Shown here piece by piece: positions 1-6,996 of a stretch of 11,046 bases of DNA. The translations under genes were made by a program, and so were the position numbers. Each line of letters begins with the position of its first letter. Positions within the stretch are counted from its first letter, which is position 1. The DNA lies in assembly GCA_964574325.1 (NCBI GenBank), contig CAZNMY010000166.1:1-11046 (forward strand), written 5' to 3'. The notes under the pieces are model-generated. The model saw only the letters and a list, made by a program, of their open reading frames with translations. It was not told where the DNA came from and did no database searches. The stretch is from CAMDPA01 sp964574325. GTDB lineage: Bacteria > Pseudomonadota > Alphaproteobacteria > Rhizobiales > Hyphomicrobiaceae.

Positions 1-665
1 TGACGGTTGCGCGCGGTGAGAAGATCGTGATCTGCGGCCCGTCGGGCTCCGGCAAGTCGACGCTGATCCGTTGCATCAACCGGCTGGAGGAGCATCAGTC
101 CGGACGGATCGTCGTCGATGGGGTCGAGCTGACCAACGACGTCCGCAACATCGAGGCGATCCGCTCGGAGACCGGCATGGTCTTCCAGCAATTCAACCTG
201 TTCCCCCACCTGACCGTTCTCGACAACCTCTGTCTCGCGCCGATGTGGGTGCGCAAGATGCCCCGCGCCGCCGCCGAGAAGATCGCGCTGCAATACCTCG
301 AGCGCGTCCGCATCCCCGATCAGGCGCACAAGTATCCGGGTCAGCTCTCCGGCGGCCAGCAGCAGCGCGTCGCCATCGCCCGCGCGTTGTGTATGAACCC
401 GCGCATCATGCTGTTCGACGAGCCGACCTCCGCACTCGATCCCGAGATGATCAAAGAGGTGCTCGAGGTGATGATCGAGCTGGCGGGCTCCGGCATGACC
501 ATGTTGTGCGTCACCCACGAAATGGGGTTCGCCCGGCAAGTGGCTGATCGCATCGTGTTCATGGACAACGGCGAGATCGTCGACGACGCCCCACCCGAGG
601 AATTCTTCAACAACCCGAAATCGGAGCGCACGCGTCAGTTCCTCGCCCAGATCCTGAACCACTGA
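1..665 (+). CDS. aapP: General L-amino acid ABC transporter ATP-binding protein (5' partial)
   Basis: This is the cytoplasmic ATPase that powers polar/general amino acid uptake (GlnQ/AapP/BztD family). The reading frame is open from the left edge. The GTG at 27 is an internal valine codon of the strand before Walker A, not a start, so roughly 25-30 N-terminal residues lie outside the window. Visible in order are Walker A GPSGSGKST (nt 36-62), the Q-loop in VFQQFNLFP, the ABC signature LSGGQQQRVAIARAL, Walker B with D-loop LFDEPTSALDPE, and the H-loop VTHEMGFA. All catalytic residues are intact. It ends 92 nt before the start of the binding protein gene on the same strand, and the remaining subunits follow. 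No ATPase follows the last permease, so this one almost certainly serves the complex. The family call is firm; the aap name rests on the neighbouring subunits. Confidence 0.93.
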   Translation, partial: TVARGEKIVICGPSGSGKSTLIRCINRLEEHQSGRIVVDGVELTNDVRNIEAIRSETGMVFQQFNLFPHLTVLDNLCLAPMWVRKMPRAAAEKIALQYLERVRIPDQAHKYPGQLSGGQQQRVAIARALCMNPRIMLFDEPTSALDPEMIKEVLEVMIELAGSGMTMLCVTHEMGFARQVADRIVFMDNGEIVDDAPPEEFFNNPKSERTRQFLAQILNH

Positions 666-695
666 CCTGGATGCCGCGTGCCCGGGTCTCGCATC

Positions 696-735
696 ACTTC
701 CGTACTTCCGTCGAAAACAAGCCTCCGTCGAAAAC
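696..735 (+). repeat. Short direct repeats in the aapP-aapJ gap
   Basis: Two short direct repeats overlap in the leader of the binding protein gene. The octamer ACTTCCGT occurs twice in tandem (696-703 and 704-711). The 12-mer TCCGTCGAAAAC occurs at 707-718 and again at 724-735, a period of 17 nt. They lie 23-62 nt before the chosen aapJ start. They could be a pair of protein-binding half-sites or a slippage product; nothing in the sequence decides between these. Confidence 0.5.
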
Positions 736-757
736 GATAAAGGGATCACAGTCGGCC

Positions 758-1780
758 ATGTTCAAACGAAGCCTGATAGCAGCAGCGGCTGCACTGCTCG
801 GCATCAGCCTCGCTGCCCCCGTGATCGCCGGCGCACGGCTCGACGCGGTCAAGACACGCGGCCAGCTCGTCTGCGGCGTCAACACCGGCCTCGCCGGTTT
901 CGCGCTCGCCGACAGCACGGGCAGATGGACCGGTATCGACGTCGACCTCTGCCGCGCGATCGCCGCTGCCATGTTCGCCGATGCGGAGAAGGTCCGCTAC
1001 GTCCCCCTCAACACCCAGCAGCGCTTCACCGCATTGCAGACGGGCGAAATCGACATCCTCTCTCGCAACACGACGTGGACGCTGTCGCGCGATACCCAGC
1101 TCGGGCTCAACTTCGCGGCTACACTCTACTACGACGGCCAGGGCTTCATGGTTGCCAAGAAGCTCGGCGTGAAAAGCGCCAGGGAACTCGACGGCGCCGC
1201 CGTCTGCGTGCAGCCGGGAACCACCACCGAGCTCAACCTCGCCGACTACTTCCGCGCCAACAACATGAAGTTCAAGCCGGTCGTGATCGAGAACCTGCAG
1301 GAGGTCAACGCAGCGTTCTTCTCCGGGCGTTGCGACGTGCTCACCACGGACGCTTCCGGCCTCGCCTCGATCCTGACGAAGGACGCCCCCAACAAAGGCG
1401 CCGATCACGTCATCCTGCCCGAGCTGATCTCCAAGGAGCCACTCGGCCCCGCCGTCGCTCAGGGCGACGAGCAGTGGATCGACATCGTCCGGTGGACGAT
1501 CTTCGCCCTGCTCGAAGCCGAGGAATACGGCATCACGTCGGCCAATGTGGAGCAACTCGCGAAGACCACGACCAACCCGAATGTCGCCCGCATCCTCGGC
1601 AAGACGCCCGGCATGGGAAAAGCGATCAACCTTCCCGAGGACTGGGTGGTGCGCGCGGTGAAGGCGGTCGGCAACTACGGCCAGATGTGGGACCGCCACA
1701 TCAAGCCGCTCGGCCTGCCGCGCGGGCTCAACAACCTCTGGAACAAGGGCGGCCTGATGTACGCCCCGCCCATCCGATGA
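758..1780 (+). CDS. aapJ: General L-amino acid ABC transporter periplasmic binding protein
   Basis: This is the periplasmic receptor of the Aap/Bzt amino acid importer (solute-binding protein family 3), 340 residues with this start. The start at 758 is chosen because it opens directly into a typical Sec signal peptide: Lys-Arg, then an Ala/Leu-rich core, cleavage near residues 24-26 (VIAGA). A purine-rich AAAGGGA lies about 13 nt upstream. An in-frame ATG at 671 would add 29 poorly hydrophobic residues and bury the signal peptide, so it is rejected. Family features are the N-lobe signature around GIDVDLCRAIAAAM (residues 59-72), the conserved RNTTWTLSRD segment (103-112), the GTTTELN ligand-loop region (154-160) and TTDASGL (197-202). 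The C-terminal segment NLPEDWVVRAVKAVGNYGQ is characteristic of AapJ/BztA rather than of shorter HisJ/GlnH proteins. An inverted palindrome pair follows the stop codon. Confidence 0.93.
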   Translation: MFKRSLIAAAAALLGISLAAPVIAGARLDAVKTRGQLVCGVNTGLAGFALADSTGRWTGIDVDLCRAIAAAMFADAEKVRYVPLNTQQRFTALQTGEIDILSRNTTWTLSRDTQLGLNFAATLYYDGQGFMVAKKLGVKSARELDGAAVCVQPGTTTELNLADYFRANNMKFKPVVIENLQEVNAAFFSGRCDVLTTDASGLASILTKDAPNKGADHVILPELISKEPLGPAVAQGDEQWIDIVRWTIFALLEAEEYGITSANVEQLAKTTTNPNVARILGKTPGMGKAINLPEDWVVRAVKAVGNYGQMWDRHIKPLGLPRGLNNLWNKGGLMYAPPIR

Positions 1781-1793
1781 CGCTGAGCTGGAA

Positions 1794-1822
1794 TGGGGTC
1801 GGACCCTGCGGGTCTGACCCCG
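1794..1822 (+). repeat. REP-like palindrome, copy 1 (between aapJ and aapQ)
   Basis: This is a 29-nt unit whose core (1795-1821) is a near-perfect palindrome. The 12-nt left arm is GGGGTCGGACCC, the loop is TGC, and the right arm is GGGTCTGACCCC. The only departure is a G facing T, which still pairs as G-U in RNA. It begins 14 nt after the aapJ stop. No T-run follows, so it does not look like an intrinsic terminator. An extragenic palindrome just after a binding protein gene is a known arrangement for stabilising the upstream mRNA (as with malE-malF). That role is inferred here. Confidence 0.85.
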
Positions 1823-1868
1823 ATCGCACAGCAATCGTGGGCGCTCGTGGATGACGGCCGGATCAGGC

Positions 1869-3083
1869 ATGAAGAGTAGTGGCAAGATCTCGGGGTCAGA
1901 CCCGCAGGGTCTGACCCCAGCGCGTGCACCACCCCGTTCGTTCTACGACAAGGACGTCCAGGCCATCGTCTGGCAGGCCGTCTTCCTGATCGCCGTCGCA
2001 GGCGTCGCCTGGTATCTGTACCGCAACACGATAAACAATCTGACCGCCCGCAACATCAAGACAGGCTTCGACTTCCTCGGCAGCGAAGCCGGCTTCGAAA
2101 TCGGCGAGACGCTGATCGCGTATTCGCCTGCCGCCACCTACACCCGCGCCCTCGCCGTCGGCTTCCTCAACACGCTGCAGGTCGCCGTCATCGGCATCGT
2201 GCTGGCAACCCTGCTCGGCATCGCCGTCGGCATCGGCTCGCTGTCGAAGAACTGGCTCGTCGCGAAACTGACCGCCGGCTACATCCATTTTCTGCGTAAC
2301 ATCCCCGTCCTCCTGCAGATCGTGCTCTGGTACACCATCCTGATCTCCGAGCGCTTCCTGCCCGGACCGCGGCAGGCCGAATCCTTCCTCGGCATCTTCG
2401 CCACCCAGCGCGGCGTCTATTTCCCGGTGCCCCAGGCTCACGCCGGGTGGACCGCAGCGCTCGTCGCGTTCCTGCTCGCCGCGATCGCGATGACGATGAT
2501 GGCGCGATGGAACGCGAAACGCCGCGAGGAAGAGGGCACGGCACGCCCCCTTCTGCTGCCCGGCGCGGCGCTGCTGATCGGCGCGCCCCTCCTCGCATGG
2601 GCCCTCAACGGCGCCCCGACCGCGATCGACTGGCCCGCGCTGCGCGGCTTCAACCTCGCAGGCGGCGCGCGCATCACGCCTGAATTCGCCGCCGTCCTGT
2701 TCGGCCTCACCGTCTACACGTCGGCGTTCATCGGCGAGATCGTCCGCTCCGGCATCATGGCCGTGCCGAAGGGCCAGACCGAAGCCGCCCGCGCACTCGG
2801 CCTCCAGCCCGGCGTCATCCTCCGCAAGGTCGTTCTTCCGCAGGCCATGCGCGTGATCGTGCCGCCGCTGACCAGCCAATACCTGAACCTGACGAAGAAC
2901 AGCTCGCTGTCGGTCGCGGTCGGCTATCCCGATCTCGTCAACGTCGCCAACACCACCATCAACCAGACCGGGCAGGCCATCGAAGGCGTCACGATCATCA
3001 TGATCGTGTATCTCGCCACCAGCCTCGCCACGTCCGCGTTCATGAACTGGTACAACAAGCGCATCGCGCTGGTGGAGCGCTGA
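1869..3083 (+). CDS. aapQ: General L-amino acid ABC transporter permease (AapQ/BztB)
   Basis: This is an inner-membrane permease subunit of the amino acid importer, 404 residues, close to the length of AapQ proteins. The frame is open from 1818 after a TGA at 1815. ATG codons lie at 1851 and 1869, and 1869 is preferred because GGA lies about 6 nt upstream, whereas 1851 has no purine-rich leader. Membrane segment 1 is around residues 33-50, followed by the AapQ-like stretch NIKTGFDFLGSEAGFEIG. Further segments bracket FLRNIPVLLQIVLWY, then comes the long central insertion typical of AapQ. The EAA loop that contacts the ATPase is EAARALGLQPGVILRKVVLP (residues 305-324). Residues 8-17 (SGSDPQGLTP) are encoded by a palindromic repeat and are not part of the family fold. 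The stop codon is 1 nt before the start of aapM, so the two permeases are co-translated. Confidence 0.92.
   Translation: MKSSGKISGSDPQGLTPARAPPRSFYDKDVQAIVWQAVFLIAVAGVAWYLYRNTINNLTARNIKTGFDFLGSEAGFEIGETLIAYSPAATYTRALAVGFLNTLQVAVIGIVLATLLGIAVGIGSLSKNWLVAKLTAGYIHFLRNIPVLLQIVLWYTILISERFLPGPRQAESFLGIFATQRGVYFPVPQAHAGWTAALVAFLLAAIAMTMMARWNAKRREEEGTARPLLLPGAALLIGAPLLAWALNGAPTAIDWPALRGFNLAGGARITPEFAAVLFGLTVYTSAFIGEIVRSGIMAVPKGQTEAARALGLQPGVILRKVVLPQAMRVIVPPLTSQYLNLTKNSSLSVAVGYPDLVNVANTTINQTGQAIEGVTIIMIVYLATSLATSAFMNWYNKRIALVER
1891..1919 (-). repeat. REP-like palindrome, copy 2 (inverted, inside the aapQ 5' coding region)
   Basis: This is the second copy of the 29-nt unit, in the opposite orientation. 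The arms GGGGTCAGACCC and GGGTCTGACCCC are perfectly complementary, and the loop reads GCA, the reverse complement of TGC in copy 1. Across all 29 nt it differs from the reverse complement of copy 1 at one base. Similarity stops abruptly on both sides, so the unit has clear ends. A 68-nt spacer (1823-1890) separates the copies. It overlaps the aapQ reading frame, encoding SGSDPQGLTP. Confidence 0.85.
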
Positions 3084-3084
3084 C

Positions 3085-4158
3085 ATGAAAGCGCCGCTCA
3101 CTCCCGCCGATCGCCCGAGCTACATCGTCTGGCTCCGCACCAATCTTTTCTCGAGCTGGCTGAACGGCGCGCTGACGCTGCTGATCTTGCTCGCGCTGGC
3201 GTGGATCGTGCCCAAGATCATCGCGTGGGCGTTTCTCAACGCGGTGTTCGCTCCAGACCCGCAAGCCTGCCGCGCCGCCAAGGGCGCATGCTGGGGCTTC
3301 ATCGTCGAGAAATTCCGGCTGATGACCTTCGGCACCTACCCCTACGAGGAGCAATGGCGACCGCTCGCCGTGACGATCCTGCTGCTGTCGCTGATCGGCG
3401 CGACGATGAGCATGCGGTTGTGGAGCCGTCTTCTCGTCATCGCCTGGGTGATCTGCGTTCCCCTCATGTGGATCCTCATGCGTGGCGGTGTGCTGGGCCT
3501 GCCGCTCGTCGAAACCGACAAATGGGGCGGGCTTCCCCTCACGCTGATCCTGTCGGCGAACGGCATCGTGTTCTCGTTCCCACTTGCCGTTGCGCTGGCG
3601 CTCGGGCGCCGATCCGAATTGCCGGTGATACGGGCGATTTCTGTCGCCTACATCGAGATCGTCCGCGGTGTGCCGCTGATCACCGTGCTGTTCATGGCGA
3701 GCCTGATGATCCCGCTGTTCCTGCCCGAGGGGATCACCATCGACAAGCTGCTGCGCGCGCAGATCGGCTTCATCCTGTTCGCCGCAGCCTACGAAGCCGA
3801 GGTGATCCGCGGCGGGTTGCAGGCCGTGCCGAGAGGCCAGTATGAGGCCGCCGACGCGCTCGGCCTCTCGTATTGGCAGAAGATGAGCATGATCGTGCTG
3901 CCGCAGGCGCTGAAGGTCGTGATCCCGCCGATGGTCAACACGTTCATCGGCTTCTTCAAGGACACGAGCCTCGTCATCATCATCGGCTTGTTCGACCTGC
4001 TGGGCGCGGTGCGTCTGGCTTCGAGCGACGTCGAGTGGCGCATCTTCTACGTTGAAGGCCTCGTGGTCGTCGGCATCGTCTACTTCGTGTTCTGCTACAC
4101 GATGGCCGTCTACGCCCGCCGCCTCGAAGCCCGCCTCGACACGACGACGGGCCGGTAA
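3085..4158 (+). CDS. aapM: General L-amino acid ABC transporter permease (AapM/BztC)
   Basis: This is the second inner-membrane permease of the amino acid importer, 357 residues. The ATG follows the aapQ stop by 1 nt and has GGTGGAG about 7 nt upstream, which fixes the start. Membrane segment 1 is at about residues 28-48. A periplasmic loop with CRAAKGACWGFI and the TFGTYPYEEQWRP segment follows, as in other AapM proteins. Several further helices come next (about 95-132, 152-173, 195-212). The EAA motif EAADALGLSYWQKMSMIVLP covers residues 254-273 and is followed by the conserved FIGFFKDTSLVIIIGLFDLLGA. It is the last gene of the operon. A convergent gene ends 22 nt downstream, so no further aap subunit follows. 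Confidence 0.92.
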   Translation: MKAPLTPADRPSYIVWLRTNLFSSWLNGALTLLILLALAWIVPKIIAWAFLNAVFAPDPQACRAAKGACWGFIVEKFRLMTFGTYPYEEQWRPLAVTILLLSLIGATMSMRLWSRLLVIAWVICVPLMWILMRGGVLGLPLVETDKWGGLPLTLILSANGIVFSFPLAVALALGRRSELPVIRAISVAYIEIVRGVPLITVLFMASLMIPLFLPEGITIDKLLRAQIGFILFAAAYEAEVIRGGLQAVPRGQYEAADALGLSYWQKMSMIVLPQALKVVIPPMVNTFIGFFKDTSLVIIIGLFDLLGAVRLASSDVEWRIFYVEGLVVVGIVYFVFCYTMAVYARRLEARLDTTTGR

Positions 4159-4180
4159 ACAACTTTCGACAAAGTGACCG

Positions 4181-5749
4181 CTAAGAGCGGATCGTATCCA
4201 CGAGCACGCGCCCCCCCGCCTTCGCCTGCGACCAGATCCGACCGAGATCCCACGCTCGCTCGGCGTCGCGCAGCGTGCGGACGAGGCGCGCGCGCTGCGC
4301 CTCCGGCAGGCGATCCGAGATCGCAGCCCAGATAGCATCGACGTTGTAGGTGGCGGCCGTCGCCGCAAGGCTGCACGGAATGACGTCATGCGGCGCGAAG
4401 CCGAGATCGCCCGCCGCGGCCTCCACCGCCGCCCGGATCGATGCCGCCTTCGCCGACGCCTCGTCATTGAGATCGTAAGGCGGAGCCCACTCGTTGAAGG
4501 GACGGAGCCGGTCGACGTGCGTCAGCACGAGAAGCATCGGCGGCAGCCGCCTGTCGGGCCGGCTCGCGAAGTGCTCACGCACAGCTGCAAGCGCCCGCTT
4601 GTCGATGTCGCGATCCGCCCGATTGGCCGGCGCCACCCAGATCAGCAGATCCGCACGCAACGCTTCCTCGAAGAAACGCGCCCCCGGCGGCTCGCCCGCG
4701 GCAAGCCCGGGACTGTCGACGATCAGCGCCGCCGGCAGCCCGTCCCGCTCCAGCCTGTAGGGCGCGAACCGCGCCGTAGCCGGCAGCGCGTCGACTGCCG
4801 CGCGAACCTCGCGGCCGAGCGCATTGACGAGGCTCGACTTGCCCGCACTCACCTGCCCCGCGACCAGCAACCGCAGCGGCTCCGCCAACGGCGTGTCCGC
4901 TGCCGCGAGATCCTTTCCGGAGCCCGCCGACACATGCCCCTCGACGATGTCGGCCGTCAGCCGCAGCCGCCCGCCGTAGAGATCGATCGCCGCCCGTCCC
5001 ACTTCCTCCACGAAAACGGTAGAGAGCTTGCGCGCGATATGGCTCCGGCTCCACGCCATCAGCTCTTTGCTGACGCGTTCGCGCACCTCGTTGGCGATCG
5101 CCGAGGCGGGATTGACCATCCGCAACACCCGCCACACGCTCCACGCCTGCTCGGCCACCTCGATCGCGCCGCGCCAGCCATAGAGCGTGCGAATCTGCGC
5201 CAGCGTCAGCCGGTCGGACAACGGCACGCTCTCGCGAACGAACGTGTTCAGCCGGCCCGACACTCGGTTGACGAGGGCGAGAGCCTCCGGCGCAGTGAAT
5301 TGCAGCAGCGGGTCCTTGCGCTCCGGATGCAGCGCCGTCGCCACCGCCTCCACGGTCCGCTGCCCCAACTCGATCACGTCGGCGCGCGTGGCGATCTTGT
5401 CGGGATCGACGGTCTCGGCGATGCCGCGCACCCGCGCCCACGCGGCCTGCTCGGCCGGCGTCCAGCTCTCGTCCCCGGCCGACGTCGTAACCGGCTCCGC
5501 GTGGCTGGTATCCAGTGCTGCATCGTCGGCGCTCGCGCTCGACGCCGGCTTCACCGACGACAACAGCCAGCGCTGAACGCCCCAGGCGGCGAGCGTCGAC
5601 ACACATGCCCCCAGAGCCCACCAGGGCAACAGCCCCCGTTCCCACAGCCACAGAGAACCGAGCGGAACGAGCGACAGCATCGGCAGTGACAGCCCGATGC
5701 CGACCAGCGTCCATCGCAATATCCTGATCGCCGAGCTGTCTTTCTTCAC
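4181..5749 (-). CDS. Membrane-anchored P-loop GTPase, second of a coupled pair
   Basis: This is a 522-residue predicted GTPase with two N-terminal membrane helices (about residues 9-36 and 40-63) that would leave the rest cytoplasmic. A low-complexity linker rich in Ser, Ala and Asp follows (about 66-95). An uncharacterised, mostly helical region (about 98-285) comes before the G domain. G1 is GQVSAGKSS (298-306), G3 is DSPG (345-348), the G4 position reads THVD (410-413) instead of NKxD, and a G5-like IPCSLAA follows (457-463). The overall type resembles YfjP/YeeP (COG3596) or dynamin-like GTPases; exact family membership is inferred. Its ATG overlaps the stop of the upstream GTPase gene by 4 nt (ATGA), so the two are translationally coupled. 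It converges on the aap operon with a 22-nt gap. Its biological role is unknown. Confidence 0.85.
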   Translation of the reverse strand: MKKDSSAIRILRWTLVGIGLSLPMLSLVPLGSLWLWERGLLPWWALGACVSTLAAWGVQRWLLSSVKPASSASADDAALDTSHAEPVTTSAGDESWTPAEQAAWARVRGIAETVDPDKIATRADVIELGQRTVEAVATALHPERKDPLLQFTAPEALALVNRVSGRLNTFVRESVPLSDRLTLAQIRTLYGWRGAIEVAEQAWSVWRVLRMVNPASAIANEVRERVSKELMAWSRSHIARKLSTVFVEEVGRAAIDLYGGRLRLTADIVEGHVSAGSGKDLAAADTPLAEPLRLLVAGQVSAGKSSLVNALGREVRAAVDALPATARFAPYRLERDGLPAALIVDSPGLAAGEPPGARFFEEALRADLLIWVAPANRADRDIDKRALAAVREHFASRPDRRLPPMLLVLTHVDRLRPFNEWAPPYDLNDEASAKAASIRAAVEAAAGDLGFAPHDVIPCSLAATAATYNVDAIWAAISDRLPEAQRARLVRTLRDAERAWDLGRIWSQAKAGGRVLVDTIRS

Positions 5750-6996
5750 GGCGTCCGCCCCGGAAACCGCTCGGCTCCCATCTTGAAGGCGCCGCGCAAC
5801 GCTTCCTCGTAGGTCTCCTTCACGCCGCTCGTTCCTTCACCGCCGTCGCGGCGCCGCTCGAGATAGACCTGCGCCGCCTTGCCCAGCGCATAGGTCGTTG
5901 CAAAGCTCATCGCAGCCGCAGCCGCAGCGCCAGCCGTCTGCCCATAGACCGGAATGAGCTTGGCCAACTGCCGCGCCCCGAACGTCGTCGCCATCCGCGT
6001 CAGCACGCCCGCCCCCAGCGCGCCTGCGAGTTCGCCGAGCATCCGCCGGTCCCAGGCGACGCCGTGAACATCCGCGAGACTGTGCAACAGCTTCGCCTGA
6101 ATGGCCGGCACCGCAACAGCCCCCGCCACCGGAAAAGCATCGGCCGCGCCGGCCGCCATCGCATACCCCAGGATCTGCTGCCCCGCCCGGCGCTTCAGGT
6201 CGACCCGGGTGTCCCCGGCTTCGATTGCGGCGACGACGGCATCGGGCGCAATCCGCACGAGCGCTGCATGCAGCGCCTCGATCCCATAGAGTGCAGGCGC
6301 GAGACCGTCGTCCTCACGCGTGAAATCGAGCGGCACGAACGCGACCGCGCCCCGCCCCGGAACCTGTGCCAATTGCTCGCGCTGCCACGCCAGCATCCGC
6401 CCGAGATCGCCGGGCAGCGCCACCGTCGGGTGGCCATCCCCGTCGAACGGATAGGGCACGATGTGCCCCGCGCCGTGCATGTAGCCTTCGTGAAGGGACG
6501 TCTGCGCGACCAGGATCGGCCAATCCGGCTTGCGCGCCCGCACCGCCGCGACGACATCGAGCACCGCATCCTGCGCCGCATCGGTCGCCTTCATGACGAC
6601 GAGCAGCAGTTGCGCCTGCGCCTCCGCGAACGCGATATCGGCCTGGTGATCGTATGCGGCCTCGCCGATCCCGCGCGTATCGAGAAACCGGATCACCGGC
6701 GCTTCGGCGGGATGTTCGAAAATTCGCGCGGTCGCGGTGCAGGCTTTGAATCCGCTGCCGATCTCTGCTTCGCTCGCACCGGTCAGCCCACGAACGATCG
6801 AGCTCTTGCCTGATTGTACCTTGCCGAGCAGCCACACGACCGGAGCAGCAGCCGCCGCTCTCGAGGCGATCTCGGCCTCGGCGACAGGATCGCGCGCGCG
6901 CGCACTCGCCGCTTTCCACACGTCCCCCAACGACGTGGAAAGGGACGCGGAGAGTCGCTTCGTCAACGATCCCGGCTCGTTCGGTTCATCGCTCAT
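5746..6996 (-). CDS. GTPase with C-terminal DUF697 (YcjF-like) region, first of a coupled pair
   Basis: This is a 416-residue predicted GTPase. The ATG at 6996 is preferred to the in-frame GTG at 7002, which adds only Met-Pro. The G domain has G1 GKVQSGKSS (residues 58-66), a likely G2 threonine in KACTATAR (84-91) and G3 DTRG (106-109). At the expected G4 position the sequence is AQTSLHE (164-170), with no NKxD. The C-terminal third (about 270-380) has the DUF697/YcjF pattern: AMAAGAADAFPVAGAVAVPAI, a basic helix, then LIPVYGQTAGAAAAAAM and ATTYALGKAAQVYLE. This is a hydrophobic, glycine/alanine-rich region thought to insert in or associate with membrane. The gene overlaps the next GTPase by ATGA. 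A TATATT hexamer (complement of 7005-7010) lies 8 nt before the ATG, but no convincing -35 accompanies it. Function in the cell is not known. Confidence 0.85.
   Translation of the reverse strand: MSDEPNEPGSLTKRLSASLSTSLGDVWKAASARARDPVAEAEIASRAAAAAPVVWLLGKVQSGKSSIVRGLTGASEAEIGSGFKACTATARIFEHPAEAPVIRFLDTRGIGEAAYDHQADIAFAEAQAQLLLVVMKATDAAQDAVLDVVAAVRARKPDWPILVAQTSLHEGYMHGAGHIVPYPFDGDGHPTVALPGDLGRMLAWQREQLAQVPGRGAVAFVPLDFTREDDGLAPALYGIEALHAALVRIAPDAVVAAIEAGDTRVDLKRRAGQQILGYAMAAGAADAFPVAGAVAVPAIQAKLLHSLADVHGVAWDRRMLGELAGALGAGVLTRMATTFGARQLAKLIPVYGQTAGAAAAAAMSFATTYALGKAAQVYLERRRDGGEGTSGVKETYEEALRGAFKMGAERFPGRTP

Noticed and set aside
671..757. Upstream in-frame start for the aapJ binding protein
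   Set aside because: It would place 29 hydrophilic residues, partly encoded by direct repeats, before a complete signal peptide; the ATG at 758 fits secretion and has a purine-rich leader.
1794..1822. Palindrome after aapJ considered as a rho-independent terminator
   Set aside because: No T-run follows and the permease genes of the same complex lie just downstream; the inverted second copy points to a REP-like repeat instead.
746..1885. Long open frame (379 codons) opposite the aapJ gene
   Set aside because: It is antisense to a well-identified gene. Its translation is Arg/Asp/Val-rich without family motifs, as expected from third-position GC bias.
4162..4190. Two tiny hairpins (ACTTT/AAAGT and CCGCT/AGCGG) at the convergent aapM/GTPase junction, considered as a bidirectional terminator
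   Set aside because: Each stem is only 5 bp, one extends into the GTPase gene's stop region, and there is no U-run; too weak to call.
1896..4467. Two long minus-strand open frames (401 and 475 codons) opposite aapQ and aapM
   Set aside because: Both are shadows of the permease genes; the translations are rich in Arg, Asp, Gly and His and have no membrane or domain pattern.
4388..5689. Plus-strand open frame of 433 codons opposite the second GTPase
   Set aside because: Its Arg/Pro/Gln/His-rich translation is typical of a GC-bias shadow, and the opposite strand carries clear G1 and G3 motifs.
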